Origin: Pseudomonas sp.
Lineage (GTDB): Bacteria; Pseudomonadota; Gammaproteobacteria; Pseudomonadales; Pseudomonadaceae
Direction: 5' to 3'
NCBI GenBank assembly: GCA_003523465.1
Contig: DQAA01000629.1
Coordinates: 1 to 6,148, forward strand
DNA length: 6,148 nucleotides
The position numbers and the translations under genes were made by a program. Every line of letters starts with the position of its first letter. Position 1 is the first letter of the stretch. Of this stretch, positions 1 to 6,148 are shown in pieces. The notes below the pieces were generated by a model that saw nothing but the letters and a program-made list of their open reading frames with translations, did no database searches and was not told where the DNA came from.

Positions 1-764
1 TTTTTCTCGGCGCGGGCGGTCAGGGTGATGCGGTCCAGCGGCTTGTCGGCGACATTGTCGAACGCGAGCAGCGAAATCCGTTCCTGATCCACGGCATCGC
101 GATCCGAGGGGATCCTGCCCGCCTCCCGCGGCCCATTGAAGTTCCAGGTCACGGTGATCCCCGAGTCCTTGGGGATCCACACGTAATTGGACTTGCCCTC
201 CCAATACGGCTCGATACGGTCGCCATTCTCGCGGCCGGCCCGCACGAACAGGCTGGTGTTGTTGATCTGCACCGCCAGGTCCTTGGTCCACAGGCCGGGA
301 CTCAGGCGCTTGGCCGAAGGCGTGAAGGTGATGGTTTCCAGGCGCTCGCCGGTGGCGCTGCGCACATTGACCCGGATGCTGGTATTGGCCGAGGACAGGG
401 TCTTTTCCGAGTGCAGCGCCACCCGTTCGCTGCTCCAGTTGATCTGCCGGGGCAAGGTGGCGACCACCCGCAACGCCCGTGAACAGATGCCCCAGAAATG
501 GTTCTGGTAGCTGCTCTCCAGCACCTGCCATTCGCCGCTGTCGCTTTCGGTACCGGCGCGGACCAGGGCCGAGTGGGTATTGATATGCCGGCAGAAATCC
601 GCGACCCAGACCCGCTGCCCGGTCTGCTCGCGGCGGGGCCGGAAGCTGATCTGTTCGAGCAGGGTGTTCAGCCCCTTGTCGAACACGTTCAGGGTGACCC
701 GCTCGCCCTCGGCCAGGTCACGGCCCGACAGCACTTCACCCAGATCGATCCAGTTGCGTTTCAT
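1..764 (-). CDS. N-terminal part of a protein sharing modules with the RHS protein (3' end outside window)
   Basis: An open frame of 254 complete codons starts at ATG 764-762 and runs off the left edge without a stop. The start follows an AGGAG with 7-bp spacing, 45 bp after the RHS stop, so the two genes are probably one transcript. The product begins MKRNWIDLGEVLSG and has no signal peptide or membrane segment. It contains two copies of a ~105-residue beta-rich module. INTHSALVRAG at 61-71 matches INNTSLFVRAG at 167-177, and W91 pairs with W196 almost without gaps. The second copy (FVRAGREN, then YVWIPKDSG at 194-202) resembles the N-terminal end of the RHS protein (FIRGGEEN, then FFWTPKGSG). 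I do not recognise a named family. It could be the start of a second full RHS paralogue or a shorter stand-alone partner; the missing 3' part decides. It does not resemble a small immunity protein. Confidence 0.88.
   Translation of the reverse strand, partial: MKRNWIDLGEVLSGRDLAEGERVTLNVFDKGLNTLLEQISFRPRREQTGQRVWVADFCRHINTHSALVRAGTESDSGEWQVLESSYQNHFWGICSRALRVVATLPRQINWSSERVALHSEKTLSSANTSIRVNVRSATGERLETITFTPSAKRLSPGLWTKDLAVQINNTSLFVRAGRENGDRIEPYWEGKSNYVWIPKDSGITVTWNFNGPREAGRIPSDRDAVDQERISLLAFDNVADKPLDRITLTARAEK
3..296 (-). repeat. Module copy B in the downstream gene
   Basis: Residues 157-254 hold the second internal copy. Key positions are INNTSLFVRAGREN (167-180), W196, PKDSG (198-202), ITVTW (203-207) and KPLDRITL (241-248). 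It resembles copy C of the RHS protein most closely. DNA at 159-179 matches 6048-6068 at 18 of 21 positions by eye. Confidence 0.6.
360..614 (-). repeat. Module copy A in the downstream gene
   Basis: Residues 51-135 hold the first internal copy: INTHSALVRAGTES (61-74), FWGI (90-93) and the strand LRVVATL (98-104). It aligns to copy B with an offset of 105-106 residues, with 8 of the 13 positions in the INxxSxxVRAGxE stretch identical. The late part is more diverged. Probably a beta-sandwich-like unit; no named family recognised. Confidence 0.5.
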
Positions 765-771
765 GGCGACT

Positions 772-776
772 CTCCT
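772..776 (-). promoter_or_regulatory. Ribosome binding site of the downstream gene
   Basis: The minus strand reads GCACAGGAGAGTCGCCATG. AGGAG lies 7 bases before the ATG at 764, which is good Shine-Dalgarno spacing and fixes this start. The 45-bp gap (765-809) between the RHS stop and this start shows no promoter or convincing terminator. The GC-rich CCGGCCGG palindrome at 789-796 is too short, and has no T-run, to count as an intrinsic terminator. Translation of the second gene therefore probably depends on the RHS transcript. Confidence 0.8.
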
Positions 777-809
777 GTGCTCTGCCGGGCCGGCCGGTTT
801 CAACGGGGG

Positions 810-3800
810 TCAGGGAAAGAGATGTTCCTGGCCGGGCAAGGGCCCCGCGGCGATGGAGACGATCTCGGTCTGGCTGTGGTTCAGGGGCACGTATTTATGA
901 ACAAGAACGGCCGGCCCGGTATGGACGTCCAGGATGGTGCCGAGTATGTCGCCCAGTGAGTCGTCGACCTCGCGAATGATGCCCTTGAACAGGTTTTTGG
1001 CGGTGTGCCCCGCACGCTGGTTGAACCGCGCATCCAGCGGCAGCGCTGTCATATAGCCATGGGAGAACCCACCTTCGACGGGCATGTGATTGGCCCTGAA
1101 CACATCGTAGGTGCCTGCGGCCTTGGCCTTGTCCACCTCCTCGACCAGCCTGGACAGCGCCTTTGCCCGTCCCGTATTGGACATTTGCAGCTCGCTGAGG
1201 GTATTGGGCCATTTGACCGGTTTGGAAAAGCCGGACGAAGGCCCGCCACGGGTCTTGAACATGTTCTTCGGGATGCCCTTGATGTCATGCAGGGTCATCG
1301 ATATCCCGACGGCCGAACCGATGATGCCGAAGACCTGCCCCCAGGCTTCCAGCGTGCGCGACAACTGCGGATCGCTCTCGGCGATGATGACCGAGGCCAT
1401 ATCGAAGGCGAAGGAAATCGCCGCCAGCGCCGTGGTGGCTATTGCCAGCAGCATCGACGTGCCAGCGGTGAACGGCGCGATCAGTACGCTCAGCGCCCCG
1501 ACCACGACACGGAACGCCAGGCTCTGGATGGCCGGGGCCGTGCCCCAGCGCGAGTACTGGGCGATGACCTGATGCCCGCTGGGGTCGGCGTTGTTGACCG
1601 GGTCGCCGTTGCAGAACACGTAGGCCGCAGCGCCACCGACGCCGAAGGGGCTGCGGCTGTCGCGGGTGAGGAAGCGACCCCATCCGGGGTCGTACAGCCG
1701 ATAGCCGTTGCCCAGGTGATAGAGACCGAGCCGGTTCAGGGGCTCGCCCTTGAAGCCCAGCCAGTTCTCCGCTTTCTCGCCGGAGAACCGCTTGCCATAA
1801 GGTTCGTAGCGGAAAAAGGTGATGGCTTTGCTGGCCAGGTCGACGCTGGCGAACACCGTACCGTTGGCATCACGCAACTCGAAGGAGCGGCTGGTCTTGT
1901 CATCGGTGATCGCATCCTGCATCAAGCAGCCGCGGCTTTCGTTGCGCAGTACGAGCGTGCGCTTGCTGAAGCCATCGCTTTTGCCGTCATCGCTTTGCAC
2001 CAAGGCATATACGCTGTCGCCACGGTAGTGGTAGGTGTCGGTCTTCTTGCCCACGGAGCCGCCGCGAACCCGACCCTCGCTGTCATAGCTGAAGCTGTAT
2101 CGGGTCTTGTCGCCATCGACCGAGTAGGTTTTCACCTGGCCGTTGCCGTGGTAGCTCAGGCGACGCTTGTCGTTGGCAAGCAGTCGACCGTCGCCGTCAT
2201 CACCCGTCATCCGACCGCTGTCGTCATAGGTCAGCGGCACGAGCGGGGAATCGGATTTAGGTTGGGTTGAGCCCCCCGCTGCTGTTTCGAAGATCTGGAC
2301 CAGGCGTTCCGTAAACTCGTAATCGAAGTAAACCGAGGGGTCCCGCAGGTCATGCTTGACGGTCACGTTGCCCAGAGCATCGTAGCGCCATTCGATCTGG
2401 CGAAAGTCATCGGGGAACGTCGTCAGAGGCTCCGCCGTCCATTTGTGCAGACGCGATGCCTTGTCGTATTCGTAGCTGTCGCTGTACACCTCGCTTTCCG
2501 TGACCTTGCCCTTGTCGGCCTTCGAGGCCTTCAAGCTGCTTTTGGCCAGCCGTCCATCCGCCAACAGGGTCCGCTCCAGGCTCAGGGTCTGAACGCCCTC
2601 GCAGGTGAAGGTCCGCTTGATCTCCTGGCCCAGTTCGTCGTAGCTGTAATCCACCCTCATGGTCAGGTTGCCGGCTTTCACCGCCTTGATGCTTTCGCTG
2701 GTCAACAGGCCGTTGTCGGCGTAGCTGAAGATGCAGATGCATTGGTCGTTGCTCGAACTCGTCACCCGATTGAAGAAATCGTAGGTATAGGTGGTGGTCG
2801 CTTTGGTCAGGTCAGTGAAGTTCAGCAGCCGTCCGCCGGTGCTGAAGACCAGGGTCGAACTCTGCCCCCCGAGTTTCTGGACATGGGTGCGGGTCTTCTT
2901 GTCGATGCTACCGTCGTAGTCGCTGAGCGCTGACGGTGCGCTTCCCGGCGTCTTGAGAGCGCCCTTGGTGGATGCTCCGACATAGCTGAATTCGGTTTTC
3001 GATCCGTTTACCGTCTGGCTGCTTGCCCGGCCAAGCATATCGATCGTCTGCTTGCCCAGGCTCAGCTTGCCGCTGCCGCTTTCGACATGACTTTCACCCG
3101 CCACCGGCGCCAGGCTGCTGGCGTCATACGTGTTGCGCAGGACGCCACCATCGCGGGTGGTGGTCAGCAGACGCCCCGCTCGATCATAGGTGTACGAGGT
3201 AGCCGCCCCCAGCCTGGGCGTCGCCTTGGTCAGTTGGGCATGGTCGTCATAGGTGTAGTCGATCCGGTCGTGCTCGGTCTCCTTGCCGGCTTTGTCGGTC
3301 TTCAGATAGCGGAGCGCTTTCACCAGGCCGTCCCCGGACACGCTGCGTTCGATCTTGCAGCCGCCGCTTCCGGAGGTTGAATAGTGCTCGGACAGGGTGC
3401 CCTTTTCGGCATTGAACTGCCGGTCCACGCTGAAAGTGCCCTGGGTGAACCGTTCGCCCCTGACGCTTGGGGTCCGCGCCTGGATGACCTTCTTCAGGTC
3501 CTTGCCGGCGGCATCCTTGAGCACATGGGTGGTGGTGATGCGGCCGCTGGATTCGTCGTAGCTCCAGGTGGTCTGGCGTTGCGAGACCTGCTTGTTGTCC
3601 TTGCCGTAGTCGGTTTCCACGCTGCTGGCGGCGCGGCCGAGCGCATCGTACTTCCAGCGCTGGGTCTCGATGAAGCTGCTGGCACCCGAAGGTTTCAACC
3701 ACAGCGCCTGCTTGCGGCCCAGAGCATCACGCTCGACCCGGGTGGTGGTGCCGTCCTCCACCGAGTCGTACTGCGAGACCAGTTGCCCGGTCAGCGTGTG

Positions 3801-6148
3801 GGTGGTCGTGCGCAGGACGGTGCCGTCCTTGCTGACCGTCTCGCTGTTCAGATTGCCCTGGGGATCGTAGGTGTAGACGGTCCTGATCCCTTCGGTATCG
3901 AGGTTTTCGTACAATTTGCCGGTGTTGCGCGACCGGGTCTGGCTGGAAACGACGCTGGTTTCGCCCTTGCGGGAAATGGTGGTCTTGATCACTACCCGTC
4001 CAGCGTCGTTGGCATCCTCGCTGTAGGCGAAGCTGGTTTTCCGGCGCGAGGCCTCGATGAACTTGCCATCGCCATCCAGCAGCACGGTTTCCAGGGACTT
4101 GACCGTGCCATAGCCCGCCTCGCTCATGTTGGCGTGGTATTCGAAGGTCTCCAGGGACATGGATGCGGCCTTCCATGAGTTCAGCTTGAACCCTTCCCCG
4201 TTGACCTTGCTCTGTGCATCGAGGCTTTTTTTCAAGTCAGCGAGGGTCTGCTCGAAGGCCTTCTTCTCGGCCCCGGAAGACGCTGCAATTTGCTTGTTCA
4301 AACTATTGATGAACGGCTCGGCAGCGGCGGTGGCTACGGCCAGTTGCTCCTTGACGACATTAACCCTGCTGCAGTCAGGCTGGAGAATGACCAGCTTGTG
4401 CTTGGGCAGGACCTGAAAGGCGACATGCTCATAACCGAAGAATGTCAGCCGTTCAGGCACTTCCCTGCCATCGAGCTTGCGGCAGACCAGTTCGGATTCC
4501 ACATCGCTCGTAAGCGGTCGATAGCTGCCTGAATGCTTGATCTCCACCGGCAGGTTGAAGGCTTTTCTTGCGTAGCCATTGCTCGTGGAAAACGCCTCGA
4601 CCGTCGTGTCGATCCGGGTCCCCCAGGTAAGCCCACCGGAACCACCCAGGGCAGCAGCGCCGACGGTGGCATAGTCGATAGGCTTGAACAGGCAGCCGAA
4701 AAAACTATTGTCCTGCACTTTCTCCGCAGTTTCCGTCACCCTGAATTCTTGATAGTTGTTGTAGTAGGTCCAGTAAGTGACGCGCTCTTTCTCGCTGCGA
4801 CTGATCGGGCTCCCCACCGAATCGAGCGTAATACTCTGTTCGTCGACGACAACATCGCCTTCCCATTCCTTGGTTTCCGACACCAGCCATTTGTTGCCTT
4901 GGTCCAGGCGGTGACTCTTCTGTTTGCAGACGGGAACCGCTTCGCTGCCATATTCCTCGAAAAAGCCTTGTCCCGCCGAAAAGCGATAGGTACGCACAAA
5001 GGCGGTCCTGGGTACTGCAGTCCGGTAATAGCCGATAAGCCGGGTGACATGGCCGTCATAGGTGTAATCGTGGACCATATCGTCGACACCGCAGCCAGGG
5101 CTGATGGTATGACGGTCGACCTTGCCATCGGCGGTGTATTCCAGGGTTTCGCGATGCATGGACGTGTGGGTGACCGACTTGCCATTTTCGGTAACGGCGT
5201 GCTGTTGCTCTATCTCGATCCCCTGAAGCCTTCCGGAACGGTCCTGGATGACGGTGTAGCACGTCTTGCCCGAGGCTCCGAGGCCGTCCACCTCGAAGGT
5301 GGTGCGCAGGGACGTCGCCGTTTTCTGGGTGAACGACCAGGTTCTTTTTTCGTTCTTTGCATTGGGGAAAACCACGATGGACTTCAACATCTCGGGCATC
5401 CAGTCATAAACCCGATCACCCTCATGGATATTCCTGTATTCGAACCATGTCACCTCAAGCAGCGTGTCTCGCTCGTTTTGCACTTTGTAAAGCCGACCCC
5501 CTTCGTGCTTGGTTTCAATCTTTTTAAACCACGGAAGCACATATGTATTCAAGTGCAGCAAGTTATTGTAGGTCCATTGATCCATTGCAAAGTCAAATGC
5601 CTCGCGAAGGCCATCCTTGTAAACCACATGCAGTTCGCCCCCCGCAACCTTTGCCTCATGACTGAATTCAAATCGACTGATCTTGAAGTCCCCACCATTT
5701 AGCGAGTTCATTTTTTTATCGACTTGTACCCCCCGGCCATCTCGCAAGACGAGCAAGAACTTTTGGGGCTCCCAATCTTCTGAAGGCAAAGGCTGATTAC
5801 CATTGCCAAGCTGTATACGAACCCCTTCCGTGGCGTCATTCACCAGGCTCACCTTCAACGGATGCTTGAAACTGTCATCCGCAAACAGCTCCACAACCGG
5901 GATCTGCAACGTCGCCTGCCCGGTCTGCGTATCCACCGAGACAAACTTCTTCGCCTCGACACGCAGATCGAACAACTGCTTCGCCTCACGGGTCATCCCC
6001 GGCACGTCGTAGGGGATCCCGGAAATGATCTGCCACTCCACCACCAGCCCCGAGCCCTTGGGTGTCCAGAAGAAGTTCACATCCACCTTGTGCATCGGCT
6101 CCATCACACTGAGCGTGGTGTTCTCCTCCCCGCCCCGGATAAAGCGGC
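810..6148 (-). CDS. Giant RHS/YD-repeat polymorphic-toxin-type protein (5' end outside window)
   Basis: Residue numbers count the codon at 6107-6105 as 1. The protein appears to be a secreted RHS toxin in which a YD-repeat beta-shell encloses a C-terminal effector. Seen in order: a beta-rich module (to ~90, shared with the downstream gene); a long N-terminal region with its first YD-like motif at 349-351; a charged, Ala-rich coiled-coil-like segment at ~586-640; dense YD repeats at ~745-1345; the RHS-associated core at 1434-1512, including YEPYG, LGFKGEPLNRLGLYHLGNGY, YDPGWGRFL, SPFGVGG and DPSGH; and a 253-residue variable tip. The stop is TGA at 812-810. No start is assigned: the frame is open through 6148, the GTG/ATG pair at 6107-6102 lacks a well-spaced Shine-Dalgarno, and the 13 upstream codons resemble the downstream gene's product. 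At over 1,770 residues it is much longer than a TccC protein (about 950). No PAAR motif is visible. RHS identity is certain; target and export route are unknown. Confidence 0.95.
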   Translation of the reverse strand, partial: RFIRGGEENTTLSVMEPMHKVDVNFFWTPKGSGLVVEWQIISGIPYDVPGMTREAKQLFDLRVEAKKFVSVDTQTGQATLQIPVVELFADDSFKHPLKVSLVNDATEGVRIQLGNGNQPLPSEDWEPQKFLLVLRDGRGVQVDKKMNSLNGGDFKISRFEFSHEAKVAGGELHVVYKDGLREAFDFAMDQWTYNNLLHLNTYVLPWFKKIETKHEGGRLYKVQNERDTLLEVTWFEYRNIHEGDRVYDWMPEMLKSIVVFPNAKNEKRTWSFTQKTATSLRTTFEVDGLGASGKTCYTVIQDRSGRLQGIEIEQQHAVTENGKSVTHTSMHRETLEYTADGKVDRHTISPGCGVDDMVHDYTYDGHVTRLIGYYRTAVPRTAFVRTYRFSAGQGFFEEYGSEAVPVCKQKSHRLDQGNKWLVSETKEWEGDVVVDEQSITLDSVGSPISRSEKERVTYWTYYNNYQEFRVTETAEKVQDNSFFGCLFKPIDYATVGAAALGGSGGLTWGTRIDTTVEAFSTSNGYARKAFNLPVEIKHSGSYRPLTSDVESELVCRKLDGREVPERLTFFGYEHVAFQVLPKHKLVILQPDCSRVNVVKEQLAVATAAAEPFINSLNKQIAASSGAEKKAFEQTLADLKKSLDAQSKVNGEGFKLNSWKAASMSLETFEYHANMSEAGYGTVKSLETVLLDGDGKFIEASRRKTSFAYSEDANDAGRVVIKTTISRKGETSVVSSQTRSRNTGKLYENLDTEGIRTVYTYDPQGNLNSETVSKDGTVLRTTTHTLTGQLVSQYDSVEDGTTTRVERDALGRKQALWLKPSGASSFIETQRWKYDALGRAASSVETDYGKDNKQVSQRQTTWSYDESSGRITTTHVLKDAAGKDLKKVIQARTPSVRGERFTQGTFSVDRQFNAEKGTLSEHYSTSGSGGCKIERSVSGDGLVKALRYLKTDKAGKETEHDRIDYTYDDHAQLTKATPRLGAATSYTYDRAGRLLTTTRDGGVLRNTYDASSLAPVAGESHVESGSGKLSLGKQTIDMLGRASSQTVNGSKTEFSYVGASTKGALKTPGSAPSALSDYDGSIDKKTRTHVQKLGGQSSTLVFSTGGRLLNFTDLTKATTTYTYDFFNRVTSSSNDQCICIFSYADNGLLTSESIKAVKAGNLTMRVDYSYDELGQEIKRTFTCEGVQTLSLERTLLADGRLAKSSLKASKADKGKVTESEVYSDSYEYDKASRLHKWTAEPLTTFPDDFRQIEWRYDALGNVTVKHDLRDPSVYFDYEFTERLVQIFETAAGGSTQPKSDSPLVPLTYDDSGRMTGDDGDGRLLANDKRRLSYHGNGQVKTYSVDGDKTRYSFSYDSEGRVRGGSVGKKTDTYHYRGDSVYALVQSDDGKSDGFSKRTLVLRNESRGCLMQDAITDDKTSRSFELRDANGTVFASVDLASKAITFFRYEPYGKRFSGEKAENWLGFKGEPLNRLGLYHLGNGYRLYDPGWGRFLTRDSRSPFGVGGAAAYVFCNGDPVNNADPSGHQVIAQYSRWGTAPAIQSLAFRVVVGALSVLIAPFTAGTSMLLAIATTALAAISFAFDMASVIIAESDPQLSRTLEAWGQVFGIIGSAVGISMTLHDIKGIPKNMFKTRGGPSSGFSKPVKWPNTLSELQMSNTGRAKALSRLVEEVDKAKAAGTYDVFRANHMPVEGGFSHGYMTALPLDARFNQRAGHTAKNLFKGIIREVDDSLGDILGTILDVHTGPAVLVHKYVPLNHSQTEIVSIAAGPLPGQEHLFP
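813..1571 (-). other. Variable C-terminal tip (putative effector domain) of the RHS protein
   Basis: Residues 1513-1765 follow the DPSGH motif, where RHS proteins become variable and carry the effector. Seen: a hydrophobic stretch at ~1530-1576, long enough for a helical hairpin, with a Pro at 1545 and Gly at 1549 as a possible turn; a second hydrophobic helix at ~1589-1606; a Gly/Pro/Ser linker at ~1611-1634; and a terminal globular part at ~1635-1765. The terminal part contains YDVFRANHMP (1667-1676), GYMTALPLD (1684-1692), AGHT (1699-1702) and SQTEIVSIAAG (1745-1755). It ends in the stop at 810. Known for the family: the tip is released by self-cleavage near the core end and is held inside the shell. 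The toxic activity cannot be named. The hydrophobic part could help membrane passage or be a chaperone-like spacer. Confidence 0.7.
1572..1808 (-). other. RHS-associated core domain with presumed self-cleavage region
   Basis: Residues 1434-1512 hold the diagnostic core from YEPYGKR to DPSGH. In related TcC/RHS proteins this segment closes the shell and cuts the tip free, using conserved Arg and Asp residues. Candidates here are R1478 in GRFL, D1483, D1502 and D1508; this assignment is inference. One deviation is that the usual G-G-x-N-x-Y reads GGAAAY (1491-1496), with Ala replacing Asn. Confidence 0.9.
2070..3880 (-). repeat. YD-repeat shell region of the RHS protein (protein-level repeats)
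   Basis: Residues ~745-1345 carry many degenerate YD units of the form Y-D-x-x-G-R/N-(L/V). Examples are TYDPQGNL (746-753), KYDALGRAAS, SYDESSGRIT, TYDRAGRLLT, TYDFFNRVTS, SYDELGQEIK, EYDKASRLHK, RYDALGNVTV, TYDDSGRMTG and SYDSEGRVRG (Y1341, D1342). In solved family members such strips spiral into a hollow beta-cage. The DNA copies are diverged, so this is not a nucleotide tandem repeat. Confidence 0.92.
4185..4352 (-). other. Coiled-coil-like helical insert in the RHS protein
   Basis: Residues ~586-641, from KEQLAVATAAAEP through KKAFEQTLADLKKSLDAQSK, form an Ala/Lys/Glu/Leu-rich stretch without Pro/Gly except near 598 and 612. It interrupts the otherwise beta-rich sequence just before the dense YD repeats. 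It looks like two helices (~586-607 and ~614-634) that could form a hairpin. Its role is unknown; a plug, oligomerisation or receptor-facing element is possible. Confidence 0.5.
5838..6148 (-). repeat. Module copy C: visible N-terminal end of the RHS protein
   Basis: The codons from 6146 (RFIRGGEEN) through residue ~90 match the second module copy in the downstream gene. FIRGGEEN pairs with FVRAGREN, FFWTPKGSG-LVVEW with YVWIPKDSG-ITVTW, and the late strand HPLKVSL with KPLDRITL. Arg-to-Trp spacing is 23 residues here and 21 in the other copy. This homology crosses the first available start codons, which argues that the gene begins further upstream. Confidence 0.65.

Noticed and set aside
785..800. 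CCGGCCGG palindrome after the RHS stop, considered as a terminator
   Set aside because: The stem is too short and no T-run follows on the minus strand. A well-placed ribosome binding site directly downstream points to read-through.
498..959. Plus-strand open frame of 153 codons across the intergenic gap, considered as an antisense immunity gene
   Set aside because: It lies opposite the second gene's start and the RHS tip, in the same antisense register. It has no clear ribosome binding site and no recognisable protein character.
1005..2270. Long plus-strand open frame (421 codons), with similar ones at 3384-4178 and 4533-5702
   Set aside because: All share one frame in exact codon register opposite the RHS gene. 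That antisense frame stays open because TTA, CTA and TCA codons are rare in GC-rich genes. The products are low-complexity, and the sense strand has unmistakable RHS motifs.
3247..3702. Overlapping minus-strand frames (151, 149, 132 and 111 codons) inside the RHS gene
   Set aside because: These are out-of-frame shadows rich in Arg, Gly, His and Gln, as expected for alternate frames of GC-rich DNA. The main frame is uninterrupted throughout.
6121..6134. GGGGAGGAG on the minus strand, considered as the RHS ribosome binding site
   Set aside because: The spacing to GTG 6107 or ATG 6104 is about 16-19 bases, too long. The stretch reads as Gly-Glu-Glu in a frame matching the downstream protein's FVRAGREN segment.

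Overview
The window looks like a GC-rich gammaproteobacterial chromosome, most likely Pseudomonas (fluorescens-type). The reasons are GC-ending codons, roughly 62-67% GC by hand count over much of the window, AGGAG-type ribosome binding sites, and a very large RHS protein ending in a Pseudomonas/TccC-style core. The genus call is inference; no marker gene is present.

Layout, all on the minus strand. (1) Positions 6148 to 810 hold one giant open frame for an RHS/YD-repeat polymorphic-toxin-type protein. It runs from an N-terminal beta-rich module through a long N-terminal region, a coiled-coil-like insert, a YD-repeat shell and the RHS-associated core (ending D-P-S-G-H) to a 253-residue variable C-terminal tip. 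The frame is open to the right edge, so the true start lies outside the window and the first ATG/GTG near 6107 is not the real N-terminus. (2) A 45-bp gap at 765-809 carries a clear AGGAG ribosome binding site. (3) Positions 764 to 1 hold the first 254 codons of a second gene, which runs off the left edge. Its product is made of two copies of a ~105-residue module, and a third copy forms the visible N-terminal end of the giant RHS protein.

Working together: the two genes are probably co-transcribed (45-bp spacing, same strand) and share an N-terminal module, so they look like tandem paralogues or two components of one RHS toxin system. No small immunity-type gene sits between the toxin tip and the next gene, where one would be expected for an interbacterial RHS toxin. 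This fits a host- or insect-directed toxin, or a locus whose immunity function is elsewhere. The tip's biochemical activity cannot be assigned with confidence.

The plus strand contains only antisense shadow frames. No RNA genes, insertion sequences, CRISPR arrays or convincing terminators were seen. No gene-free stretch exceeds 45 bp.
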